Shown here in pieces: positions 31,695-39,370 of a DNA stretch of 40,117 bases. The notes under the pieces were generated by a model. It did not search any database. It was not told the origin of the DNA and worked only from the letters and a program-made list of their open reading frames with translations. This DNA is from Acidimicrobiia bacterium (GTDB lineage: Bacteria; Actinomycetota; Acidimicrobiia; Spongiisociales; ZC4RG35). The stretch's first letter is position 1. Each line of letters opens with the position of its first letter. A program made the position numbers and the translations under genes. Location: the NCBI GenBank assembly GCA_015488325.1, contig WFOA01000011.1:1-40117 (forward strand), given 5' to 3'.

Positions 31695-32905
31695 CGATCC
31701 TCCGAGTGGTGACCCGCCCCATCGACTGTCCCGTCCCCCTCCTCGACCACGTGCCGTCGGTCGTGTGGATGACCGAGGACCGAGCCATGGTGGGGTTCGG
31801 CGAGGCGCTCCGCATCGATCCGGGACGGGGCGACGACCGGTTCGACACGGCAGCCGACAGGTGGGACGAGGTCGTGGCCGCGGCCGACGTGGACGACCGT
31901 GTCGGCCTGGAGGGGACGGGGCTGGTGGCGTTCGGGAGCTTCAGCTTCGACCCGTCGTCGGGAGGGTCCAGCCTGCTCGTCCCCGAGGTGACCGTCGGCC
32001 GCCAGGGCGACCGATGGTGGGTCACCGAGATCGACGGCGTCCCGGCCGACCGCTACCTGCACCCTTCCCCCACGACGCCGCGGCCCCTCGACCGGCCCCG
32101 GTACGCCGGCTCTTCGATGCCGGATCTGCTCTGGATCGAGGCCGTGGCCGAAGCGATCGAGAGGATCGGAGCCGGGGAGGTGGAGAAGGTGGTCTTGGCT
32201 CGGGACCTGGCGGTCTGGTCGAAGGTCCCCTTCGATCCGCGCCTGCTCATCGAACGGCTCCACCGGCGTTTCCCGTCCTGTTTCACCTTTCTGGTCGACG
32301 GTCTGGTGGGGGCCAGCCCCGAGCTGCTGGTCCGTCGCCGCGGCCTGACCGTCGAATCGGTCCCCCTCGCCGGGTCGGCCCCGCGGGCCGACGACCCCGA
32401 CGCCGACGAGCTGCTCGGCAAGGAACTCATCGGCTCCGACAAGAACCGACGAGAACACGAAGCCGCCGCCGCCTCGGTCGGCCGGGTCCTGGGGGAGCTC
32501 TGCGCGACCCTGCATCGTGACGTCGAACCTTGGCTCCTGGAACTGGCGAACGTCCGTCATCTCGCCACCCGGTTCGAAGGCCGTCTCACCGGATGGATCT
32601 CCTCGCTGCGGATCGCCGGGCGCCTCCACCCCACCGCGGCCGTCGGTGGCACTCCCACCGACGTGGCCGTGGACCTGATCCGACGCCTGGAGGGAATGGA
32701 CCGAGGACGCTACGCCGGACCTGTCGGCTGGGTGGACGCCCACGGTGACGGAGAATGGGCGATCGCCCTCCGCTGCGCGGAGCTGTCCGGGGCGAGGGCC
32801 CGACTGTTCGCCGGCGCCGGGATCGTCGCCGGCTCCCTGCCCGAGTCCGAGCTGGAGGAGACCCGGCTCAAGCTTCGGGCGATGATGGGCGCCCTGGAGC
32901 CCTGA
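31691..32905 (+). CDS. menF: Isochorismate synthase
   Basis: A 404-residue chorismate-using enzyme that converts chorismate to isochorismate, the first step of menaquinone synthesis. The C-terminal chorismate-binding domain shows [54 protein letters not shown] and AIALRCAEL, with the acidic metal-binding Glu of [10 protein letters not shown]-x-PESELEE. The N-terminus is poorly conserved, as usual. The same fold is used by anthranilate and salicylate enzymes, but the facing menD and menC genes favour MenF. The last 38 bases overlap the 3' end of menD on the other strand. Confidence 0.93.
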   Translation: MTILRVVTRPIDCPVPLLDHVPSVVWMTEDRAMVGFGEALRIDPGRGDDRFDTAADRWDEVVAAADVDDRVGLEGTGLVAFGSFSFDPSSGGSSLLVPEVTVGRQGDRWWVTEIDGVPADRYLHPSPTTPRPLDRPRYAGSSMPDLLWIEAVAEAIERIGAGEVEKVVLARDLAVWSKVPFDPRLLIERLHRRFPSCFTFLVDGLVGASPELLVRRRGLTVESVPLAGSAPRADDPDADELLGKELIGSDKNRREHEAAAASVGRVLGELCATLHRDVEPWLLELANVRHLATRFEGRLTGWISSLRIAGRLHPTAAVGGTPTDVAVDLIRRLEGMDRGRYAGPVGWVDAHGDGEWAIALRCAELSGARARLFAGAGIVAGSLPESELEETRLKLRAMMGALEP

Positions 32906-34613
32906 GACGGTCCTCCAGCCACCGGTCCAACGCCTCCCGGGCCACCGCCTCGAGTTGGAGGTGGACCTCGACGTTGCTTCGACGGTCGGTGACCACCTCG
33001 ACGATCTGGGTCCCGCCTTCCGCGAAGGCGGCTTCCACCGCCTCGACGGTGGCTCCCGGGGCGTCGATTGAACGGTGGCCGAGCCCGTACAGGTGGGCCA
33101 GGACGCGGAAGGAGCGGCCGTGGGGCGTCCCGAACAGCTCCTCGAAATGCTCCGGGAAGCGGGCCTGTGGGAGGAACGAGAAGATCCCACCTCCGTCGTT
33201 GTTGACGACGACGAAGACGGCGGCCGGTCGGGGCTCGACGAGGAACCCGGAGGCGTCGTGGAGCATCGCCAGGTCACCGGCCAGCCCCACGGTGCGTCCC
33301 TCGTGAGCCGCGGCCACCCCCAACACGGTCGACACGAACCCGTCGATGCCCGAAGCACCCCGGTTGGCGTGGATCCGCACCGGGCCCGGCACCATGAACC
33401 GGTCGAGGTCCCGCACCGGCATCGACGACGCCACCACCAGCCGGTCCCCTCCCCCCAGGGAAGCGCCGACGTCGCGGGCGACCCGCGGTTCGGTCGGCCG
33501 GTCGAAGGTGTCCAAGGCGGCGTCGAGACTGCGGCGGACCACCCGCTCCGCCTCCAGCCAACTGCGCCGCCACCCACCCCGACGGGGAGGCACCGGGAGG
33601 GCCACCTCCGGGAGCCCGGTCACCATCCGGACGGCACGACGGCCGGGATCGGGCCATCCCCAAGGGTCGGCGACCACCACCTCACTCTGCGCCATCACCG
33701 CGGCGACATGCCGGTCGAGGACGGCCCGGCCGACGACCAGCACCGCCTCGGGCCGGTGAGTTTCGACGAAACCGGGGTGAGCGAGGAGATGGGACGCCGT
33801 CGTGATGGTCTGTGCCGGACGGGCCCCCAGGGTCGGTTCGGCGACGAGCGGCCAACCGAGGCGGGCGGCGACCTCGTCGACGACCGTCGCCGCTCCGGGG
33901 ACCGGACCGAGGTCGCCTACCACCACGAGGCCCCGGTCGACGGCGACGAACTCCCGAGGGAGGGCGACGACGGGGATCGGCGGCGACGCGTGGGCGGTCC
34001 AGGGCCGGCCGTCCGCCCTGCCCGCCGTCGGCGAAGAGAACACCTCGGCCACGGTCCGTCCGTCGTCGGTGAGCGGCACCAGAGGTTCCCGGAAGGCGAG
34101 GTCGAGGTGGACGGGGCCGGGAAGGGAGCCCGTCGTCTCGGCGACTGCCCTGCAGATGGCCGACCGCCACCAGGCGTTCGCTTCGGGCCGGTCCTCGGCC
34201 GGCCCGAGGACGGTGGACCACCGCACCGACCTCCCGAACAACCACCGCTGGTCGATCGTCTGATTCGCCCCCACGTCGTGGAGTTCGGGTGGGCGGTCGG
34301 CGGTCAACGCCACGAGCGGCACCCTGCCCGAATCGGCTTCGACGATCGCCGGATGCAGATTCACCGCCGCCGTCCCCGACGTGGTCAGAACCGCCGCCGG
34401 GCGGCCCGTCTCCCGGCCGATCCCGAGCGCGAAGAAGCCTGCCGACCGTTCGTCGACCTCGACGTGGAGTTCGGCGTCGGCGTGGGCGGCGACCGCCAAC
34501 GCCAGGGGCGCCGACCGTGACCCCGGCGCGACCACGAAACGGACGACACCGTTGCGAACCAGCTCGTCCACCACCACGGCGGCGAGGGCGGTGGAGGGGT
34601 TGGGGTGGCTCAT
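32868..34613 (-). CDS. menD: SEPHCHC synthase (MenD)
   Basis: A 581-residue thiamin-diphosphate enzyme joining isochorismate and 2-oxoglutarate-derived succinic semialdehyde. It has the N-terminal APGSRSAPLALA block, the ThDP-activating Glu in EVDERSAGFFALGIGR, TTSGTAAVNLHPA and GANQTIDQ, a Rossmann-like middle domain, and the ThDP/Mg region HANRGASGIDGFVST, LAGDLAMLHDASGF and VVVNNDGGGIFSFLPQ. It is coupled to menC by an ATGA overlap. The Gly/Ala-rich middle domain is longer than minimal forms but the length fits actinobacterial MenD. Confidence 0.95.
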   Translation of the reverse strand: MSHPNPSTALAAVVVDELVRNGVVRFVVAPGSRSAPLALAVAAHADAELHVEVDERSAGFFALGIGRETGRPAAVLTTSGTAAVNLHPAIVEADSGRVPLVALTADRPPELHDVGANQTIDQRWLFGRSVRWSTVLGPAEDRPEANAWWRSAICRAVAETTGSLPGPVHLDLAFREPLVPLTDDGRTVAEVFSSPTAGRADGRPWTAHASPPIPVVALPREFVAVDRGLVVVGDLGPVPGAATVVDEVAARLGWPLVAEPTLGARPAQTITTASHLLAHPGFVETHRPEAVLVVGRAVLDRHVAAVMAQSEVVVADPWGWPDPGRRAVRMVTGLPEVALPVPPRRGGWRRSWLEAERVVRRSLDAALDTFDRPTEPRVARDVGASLGGGDRLVVASSMPVRDLDRFMVPGPVRIHANRGASGIDGFVSTVLGVAAAHEGRTVGLAGDLAMLHDASGFLVEPRPAAVFVVVNNDGGGIFSFLPQARFPEHFEELFGTPHGRSFRVLAHLYGLGHRSIDAPGATVEAVEAAFAEGGTQIVEVVTDRRSNVEVHLQLEAVAREALDRWLEDRLRAPGRPSSPEA

Positions 34614-35569
34614 CGACGCTCCAGGACCGCCGCCGCCTCCCGGATCCGCCTCAGCAGCGCTTCGGCGACGTCGGAGGGGGGACGCAGCGCCGCGAGACGG
34701 TCGGGGTCGGGTTCTGGTCGTCGCAGCTCGATCATCCCCCCGGAGGGTAGGAGCGGGTCGGAGACCACGTCGACGGCCAGCAGCGACGCGGTGGCGAGCC
34801 CGCAGGCGAACCGAAGCTCGGGCATCGCCGCCGCCGCCGCCAACCCGGCGGCGAGTCCCACCGAGGTCTCGAGGGCGGAGGAGATCACCACCGGCACACC
34901 GGATTCGGCCGCCAGCTTCAACACCGAGGCGACCCCGCCCAGGGGCTGCACCTTCAGGACCAGGACGTCGGCGGCCGCCCTCGCCACCACCTCGGCGGGG
35001 TCGTCGGCGGTCCGGATGCTTTCGTCGACCGCCACCGGTACGGGGATGCGGGGTCGCAGCCGGGCGAGCTCGTCGAGGGTGGCGCAGGGCTGTTCGACGT
35101 ATTCGAGGTCGAACACCGTCAAGGCGTCGATGTTCTTCGTCGCCTCGTCCACCGTCCAGGCACCGTTGACGTCGATGCGGAGACGTCCGTCGGGGCCCAG
35201 CGCCTCACGGACCGCCGCCACCCGGGCCCGATCCTCTTCGAACGAACCGCCGGGTTCGGCCACCTTCACCTTGGCGGTGCCACAACCCGAGGCCCTGACG
35301 ATGTCGGCGGCCTGGTCGGGTCCCACGGCGGGGACGGTCACGTTCACCGGGACCGCCCGCCGCCGGGCGGGGGGCCACGGTCGGTGGGCCGCCTCCAGGG
35401 TCGCTTCGAGCCACCGGGCCGTCACCGTCGGTGGATACTCGGGGAACGGTGAGAACTCTCCCCAGCCTGCAGGGCCGCGGACCAGCACGACGTCGCGGTG
35501 ATCCACCTGGCGGAACCGCACCGTCATCGGCACCCGTACCGGATGGAGTTCGAGCCCGTCCAACGTCAT
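34610..35569 (-). CDS. menC: o-Succinylbenzoate synthase (MenC)
   Basis: A 319-residue enolase-superfamily dehydratase making o-succinylbenzoate. The catalytic KVKVAEPG motif (Lys100 and Lys102), metal ligands Asp133 (RIDVNGAW), Glu159 (VEQPC) and Asp182 (VDESI), and the base Lys206 (LKVQPLGG) are all present. The N-terminal capping domain opens with the PVRVPMTVRF-like stretch. The ATG overlaps the stop of a small cytochrome c gene, and the stop overlaps menD, so the order is cytochrome, menC, menD with four-base overlaps at both joints. menB, menE and menA are not in this window. Confidence 0.94.
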   Translation of the reverse strand: MTLDGLELHPVRVPMTVRFRQVDHRDVVLVRGPAGWGEFSPFPEYPPTVTARWLEATLEAAHRPWPPARRRAVPVNVTVPAVGPDQAADIVRASGCGTAKVKVAEPGGSFEEDRARVAAVREALGPDGRLRIDVNGAWTVDEATKNIDALTVFDLEYVEQPCATLDELARLRPRIPVPVAVDESIRTADDPAEVVARAAADVLVLKVQPLGGVASVLKLAAESGVPVVISSALETSVGLAAGLAAAAAMPELRFACGLATASLLAVDVVSDPLLPSGGMIELRRPEPDPDRLAALRPPSDVAEALLRRIREAAAVLERR

Positions 35570-35868
35570 TGCTGCTCCCGCAGGTAGGCGATGACTCGCT
35601 CGACCTGCTCGTCGCTCAGGACGCCACCGAACCCTGGCATCCGTCCCCGGCCTCGGGTGATGGCGAGACGGAGGAACGCGTCGGGCCGTTCGGCGGAGAC
35701 CGAACCCGGGCCGAGGGCTGGCCCCAGGCCTCCGGAGAGGTCGGGGGCGTGGCAGCGGGCGCAGAGCTGCAGGTAGATCTCTTCCCCGGTGGCGTCCTCC
35801 GCCGGTACGCCCGTGCAGGACGCGGCGAACAGGGAGAGGACGAGGAACAGAGCCAACCGGGCACGCAC
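35566..35868 (-). CDS. Small c-type cytochrome lipoprotein
   Basis: A 100-residue monohaem cytochrome c. It starts VRARLALFLVLSLFAASCTG, with a lipobox (AASC, Cys18), so it should be a lipid-anchored extracytoplasmic protein. The haem site is CARCH (36-40) and the distal ligand is most likely Met77 in GRMPGFG. The C-terminal helix DEQVERVIAYLREQQ is typical of class I domains. The GTG at 35868 has a TAGCAT box seven bases upstream. It is cotranscribed with menC and menD, which connects quinone synthesis with electron transfer. The partner oxidase or reductase is not visible here. Confidence 0.88.
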   Translation of the reverse strand: MRARLALFLVLSLFAASCTGVPAEDATGEEIYLQLCARCHAPDLSGGLGPALGPGSVSAERPDAFLRLAITRGRGRMPGFGGVLSDEQVERVIAYLREQQ

Positions 35869-35875
35869 CGGCGGG

Positions 35876-35906
35876 ATGCTAGGCGGCCCCTGCGAGACGA
35901 TACGAT
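35876..35906. promoter_or_regulatory. Divergent leaderless-type promoters: cytochrome/men operon and MDMPI-like gene
   Basis: TAGCAT on the minus strand (35881-35876) is seven bases before the cytochrome GTG. TACGAT on the plus strand (35901-35906) is six bases before the MDMPI-like ATG. Both leave essentially no 5' leader. Confidence 0.5.
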
Positions 35907-35912
35907 GGGCCG

Positions 35913-36704
35913 ATGGATCCCCTCGCACGAGCCCTCGACATCGCCCTCACCCGTGCCGTGGAGCTGGCCTCGGAGCTCGACGACCGTTCCTGGCAGCTTC
36001 CGAGTCCGTTGCCTGGCTGGACGGTCGGCGACGTGGTCGCCCACCTGGCACATCTGGAGGGATTGACCAACGGCTTCGACCAGCCGGAGCCGCCGCCGTC
36101 CGAGCCGGAGCATCCCGACCCGCTGCACCGTTTCACCGAGAGCGGTGTGGCGGCACGGCGTGCACTCGACCGTCACCAGGTCGTCGCCGAGCTACGGGCG
36201 GCGACCGAGGCGACACGGGGCCGCCTGGGCACGGTCGTCGGGGAGGAATGGGACCGGCCCACGACGACGCTGGTCGGACCGGGGACACTCCGGCTTTCGA
36301 CCCAGATGCGGGTCGGCGACGTGTACGTCCATCTCCTCGACCTGGCCCACGCCCTCGGTCTCGACCCGGAGAAGGTCCGTCATCCCGAGCCGGAGGCGGT
36401 CATCGTCGGCCGGGCCGTCGAACTGGTGGGTTGGGCGATGGTGAAACGGGCCCACCTCGACGAGGGGACCCGGCTGCACCTGGAGCTGAAAGGGCCCGGT
36501 GGCGTCACCGGCGACTGGGCCGTGGTGGACGGTCGGGGAACGCGGGTCGGACCCGGCGAGGAGCCGGATGGAACCATCGTCGGGTCGGGGCTGGCCTTCG
36601 TGCTCACCGCCGGCGGGAGGGCCTGGCCGCCGGCGCTGTGCGAGCTGTCAGTCGCCGGCGCCCCCGCCGAACGCCTCATGGGGCGTTTCGCCCTCTTCGG
36701 GTGA
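35913..36704 (+). CDS. Maleylpyruvate isomerase-like (MDMPI/DinB fold) protein
   Basis: A 263-residue protein of the actinobacterial MDMPI group. The N-terminal DinB-like helical bundle opens LDDRSWQLPSPLPGWTVGD and VVAHLAHLEGLTNG, the usual P-G-W-T-V-x-D-V-x-x-H-L motif with metal-binding His. A second His-containing segment is QMRVGDVYVHLLDLAHALG. The C-terminal part (about 170-260) is a beta-rich SCP2/MDMPI_C-like domain. Family members are mycothiol-dependent isomerases or thiol transferases, but most are uncharacterised. The start follows TACGAT at leaderless spacing. Its 3' end overlaps the convergent guanylyltransferase gene by 57 bases. Confidence 0.85.
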   Translation: MDPLARALDIALTRAVELASELDDRSWQLPSPLPGWTVGDVVAHLAHLEGLTNGFDQPEPPPSEPEHPDPLHRFTESGVAARRALDRHQVVAELRAATEATRGRLGTVVGEEWDRPTTTLVGPGTLRLSTQMRVGDVYVHLLDLAHALGLDPEKVRHPEPEAVIVGRAVELVGWAMVKRAHLDEGTRLHLELKGPGGVTGDWAVVDGRGTRVGPGEEPDGTIVGSGLAFVLTAGGRAWPPALCELSVAGAPAERLMGRFALFG

Positions 36705-37769
36705 GGCGGCGGGTGGCCGTTCCACTTCGGGGCGCCCTTCGTCACGCAGCCGTTCCACCACCATCCGGACGTCCTGGGCCGCCTCGCGGTCGAGCACCAG
36801 CACGGCGTCGGCGGTCTCCACGACGACGACGTCGGTGAGGCCCACCACGGCCACGAGCCGCGACTCCGCCCGAACGTAGGAACGTTCGACACCGTGGAGG
36901 ACGACGTCTCCACGGGCCACGTTGCCCTGCGGATCCCGCGTCTCGATCTCCCAGAGCGCGTTCCACGAGCCGACGTCGGACCATCCCACGTCCATCGGCA
37001 CGACCTTCGCCCGGTCGGTGCGTTCCATGACCGCATAGTCGATCGAGATGGAGGGGGCGTCGCCGAACCGGGGCCCGAGGGTCGTCACCGTCCCCCCGTC
37101 GCCGTCGAGGGCCGCCTCGACCGCTCCGACGATCTCGGGGGCCAGACGACGGGCTTCGTCGAGGAGGGCGTCGGCCTGAAAGACGAACATGCCGCTGTTC
37201 CACAGGTACCGTCCCGATGCGAGATACGCCGCTGCCGTCTCCGGGTCCGGTTTCTCCACGAACGCCTCCACCGCCGTCACCCCTTCGTCGGCGTGACCCG
37301 CCGCCCGGATGTATCCGTATCCGGTCTCGGGCCTGGTCGGTTTGATCCCGAAGGTCACCAGCGACCCGTCGGCGGCCGCCGACACCGCACGCTCCACGGC
37401 TCGGTGGAATCCTTCGACGTCGACGATCACATGGTCGGCGGGCAGGATCAGGAGCACGTCGTCGGGGTCGGCCACCAGGGCCGCGGCCACCACCGCCGGG
37501 GCGGTGTTGCGACCTTCTGGTTCGGCGAGCACCCGGGTGGGTTCGACGCCGATCTCGGCGAGTTGGGTGACGATGGGTTCGACGTGGGCGTGGTTGCAGA
37601 CGACGAGGGGGGGTCGCACGTCTCTGAGACCCTGCAGCCGGCGAATCGTGGCCTGCACCATCGTCTCGTCGCCGAGGAGTCGCTGCAGCTGTTTCGGCGC
37701 CGACGCCCGAGACAGCGGCCAGAGCCGGGTACCGGAGCCTCCGCTCAGGAGGACGGGAACGATCGCCAT
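36648..37769 (-). CDS. manC: Mannose-1-phosphate guanylyltransferase
   Basis: A 373-residue nucleotidyltransferase producing GDP-mannose for glycan or glycolipid synthesis. Motifs are VLLSGGSGTRLWPLSR (pyrophosphorylase signature), PKQLQRLLG, LAEPEGRNTAPAV, LPADHVI, EKPD and WNSGMFVF. It lacks the C-terminal isomerase (cupin) half of bifunctional ManC enzymes, so it is the monofunctional short form. The ATG at 37769 follows TACGCT by seven bases; an upstream in-frame GTG (37793) lies ahead of that box. The tail after residue about 340 is Pro/Glu-rich and encoded over the 3' end of the MDMPI-like gene. Confidence 0.92.
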   Translation of the reverse strand: MAIVPVLLSGGSGTRLWPLSRASAPKQLQRLLGDETMVQATIRRLQGLRDVRPPLVVCNHAHVEPIVTQLAEIGVEPTRVLAEPEGRNTAPAVVAAALVADPDDVLLILPADHVIVDVEGFHRAVERAVSAAADGSLVTFGIKPTRPETGYGYIRAAGHADEGVTAVEAFVEKPDPETAAAYLASGRYLWNSGMFVFQADALLDEARRLAPEIVGAVEAALDGDGGTVTTLGPRFGDAPSISIDYAVMERTDRAKVVPMDVGWSDVGSWNALWEIETRDPQGNVARGDVVLHGVERSYVRAESRLVAVVGLTDVVVVETADAVLVLDREAAQDVRMVVERLRDEGRPEVERPPAASPEEGETPHEAFGGGAGD

Positions 37770-37776
37770 GCCCGCA

Positions 37777-37782
37777 AGCGTA
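37777..37782 (-). promoter_or_regulatory. Candidate -10 box of manC
   Basis: TACGCT on the minus strand, seven bases before the manC ATG, located just beyond the carbonic anhydrase stop codon; suggests a separate leaderless transcript. Confidence 0.45.
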
Positions 37783-37789
37783 CCGGCCG

Positions 37790-38293
37790 TCACCAGGCCG
37801 CCCGGTAGGCGGCCGCCAGCTCCTGGTAGTCGCGTACACCCTGGCGCTGGCGTTCGATCTCTTCGGCGCTGAGTTCACGCAACGGCCTCGCCGGTATCCC
37901 GGCGGCGAGGGTCCACGGGGGGATCTCCCGCCCTTCGGGGACCACGGCCCCCGCCGCCACCCAGGCCCCTTCGCCCACCACGGCCCGGTTGAGCACCCGG
38001 GCTCCGATCCCGATCAGACAGTCGTCGCCGACGACGGCACCGTGGATGACGGCGGCGTGGCCGACGATCACGCGGTCGCCGACGACGCAGGGGATCCCTT
38101 CGTCGCAGTGGAGCACCACGTTGTCCTGCAGGTTGGTCTCGGCACCGACGTCGATCCGGTCGAACTCGGCCCGGGCCACGACCCCGAACATGACGACGGC
38201 TCGTGGACCGATGCTGACCCGGCCACGGAGCACGGCGGTGGGAGCGATGTAGGCGGTCGGGTCGACGGTGGGGTCGGGGAGGGTGATGGTCAT
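37790..38293 (-). CDS. Gamma-carbonic anhydrase-like hexapeptide-repeat protein
   Basis: A 167-residue left-handed beta-helix protein. The zinc ligands of the family are present: His62 (VVLHCDEG), His79 (VGHAAV) and His84 (IHGAVVG). The R-A-E-F-D-R-I-x-V-G-x-x-T-N-L-Q-D-N segment stands where archaeal Cam has R-G-D, so the salt-bridge Asp is Glu here. Hexapeptide turns (I/V-G-x) continue to residue 125, followed by a C-terminal helix. It may hydrate CO2 or be a non-catalytic relative such as the PaaY/CaiE group. A TACCCT box lies nine bases before the ATG. Confidence 0.88.
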   Translation of the reverse strand: MTITLPDPTVDPTAYIAPTAVLRGRVSIGPRAVVMFGVVARAEFDRIDVGAETNLQDNVVLHCDEGIPCVVGDRVIVGHAAVIHGAVVGDDCLIGIGARVLNRAVVGEGAWVAAGAVVPEGREIPPWTLAAGIPARPLRELSAEEIERQRQGVRDYQELAAAYRAAW

Positions 38294-38302
38294 GGGGGCC
38301 GG

Positions 38303-38308
38303 AGGGTA
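38303..38308 (-). promoter_or_regulatory. Candidate -10 box of the gamma-carbonic anhydrase gene
   Basis: TACCCT on the minus strand, nine bases before the ATG, in the 21-base gap after the upstream gene. Confidence 0.35.
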
Positions 38309-38314
38309 ACGCCC

Positions 38315-39268
38315 CTACCAGTCCCGGTACACCCGGTCGCTGTCGAAGGTCACATGCCCGCAGATCTCACAGACCCGGCGGGTGATCACGCCGGTCCGGT
38401 GGGCCTCGCCGTAGACGTGGGTGTGGTCGTCGGGTTTACGCCCGAGACGGTCGAGGAGGCGCCGGACGGACCCTGCCTGGCCGTTGGCGTCGGCGGCCTC
38501 ACCGAAGGGTTCGACGACGGGACCGGCTCCCTCGTCATGGTCGGCCTGTTCGGGCTGCGGTGCCGCCTCCGGCTCGGACACCGGCTCCTCAGGAAGCGGC
38601 GGCTCGGACACCGGCTCCTCAGGAAGCGGCGGCTCGGACACCGGCGGCTTGACCGGGGGACGGGCCGGAGCGGAGACGGAACCGGACGGATCGCCGGGGA
38701 GCTCACCGACGACCGTGGAGAGGGTGTCGACGAAGGTGACGGCCGGTGCCTCGACGACGACCGGGATCCCGTCGGCGACATCCGGCGGGCGAACCGGAGC
38801 GGAGGGCGGTTGCCCGGAGTCCCGGGCGGGAACGACCGGATCCGGAGACACCGGCTCCTCCGTGATCGGGGGGATCTCGGTGACCTCCGGTTCCAGGGGG
38901 TGAGCCTCCCCCGGGGACGCCGGTGCCGGTTCGGGCCCACCCTCGAGCAGCATCCGCAGCGCTTCGGCCTGCCCGGCGTCCCGGCGGCGTCGGCGACGCT
39001 TCACCTTGGTGCGGGTCGCCTCCACGTAGCCGAGGCCCTCGTAGGCGAACGAGAGGGCGTCGTCGGCGACGAAGACGAAGGCCTCTCCCTCCAAGGTCAG
39101 GTCGAAGACGTCGCCTGCGACCCGGGTGAGCTCGACCTCGTCCAGGCGCCACCGTCCCAGCTCCCCGTCACCGGAGCCGAGTTCCAAGAAGACGTCGGTG
39201 AGGCGCAACTCGACAGCGATACCTTCACCGGGACCGTCCGGCGTGTTGAGCCGTCCGCGGAATTCCAC
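38315..39268 (-). CDS. Unrecognised protein with Pro/Glu repeat linker and C-terminal CxxC/His motif
   Basis: A 317-residue protein of unknown function. Residues 1-85 form a compact beta-rich domain (MEFRGRLNTPDGPGEGIAVE, LGRWRLDEVELTRV, FVFVADDALSFAYEGLGY) followed by a very basic patch (KVKRRRRRR, about 88-96). Residues about 110-270 are a disordered-looking linker of Pro, Glu, Val and Ser with two exact copies of SEPPLPEEPV. The last 40 residues are conserved-looking and end with HTHVYGEAH and CEICGH (Cys300, Cys303, His305), a likely single zinc site. No signal peptide or membrane helix is seen. The GTG start has GAGGG five bases upstream. The layout suggests an adaptor joining a nucleic-acid- or membrane-binding region to a zinc module, which is inference. 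Confidence 0.75.
   Translation of the reverse strand: MEFRGRLNTPDGPGEGIAVELRLTDVFLELGSGDGELGRWRLDEVELTRVAGDVFDLTLEGEAFVFVADDALSFAYEGLGYVEATRTKVKRRRRRRDAGQAEALRMLLEGGPEPAPASPGEAHPLEPEVTEIPPITEEPVSPDPVVPARDSGQPPSAPVRPPDVADGIPVVVEAPAVTFVDTLSTVVGELPGDPSGSVSAPARPPVKPPVSEPPLPEEPVSEPPLPEEPVSEPEAAPQPEQADHDEGAGPVVEPFGEAADANGQAGSVRRLLDRLGRKPDDHTHVYGEAHRTGVITRRVCEICGHVTFDSDRVYRDW
38571..38644. repeat. 30-bp in-frame tandem repeat
   Basis: Two perfect 30-base copies (38571-38600 and 38601-38630) plus 14 bases of a third. The unit is a multiple of three and encodes the decapeptide SEPPLPEEPV on the minus strand, so copy number can vary without frameshift. Confidence 0.95.
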
Positions 39269-39370
39269 TCGTACCCTCGTAACCCTCGACGTTCGCGACC
39301 TTCCGACATCCGCGACCGGAGCGGACTGGTCGGATCGCCCCCCTCACGATCCCATCCGCCGACACCGGAG

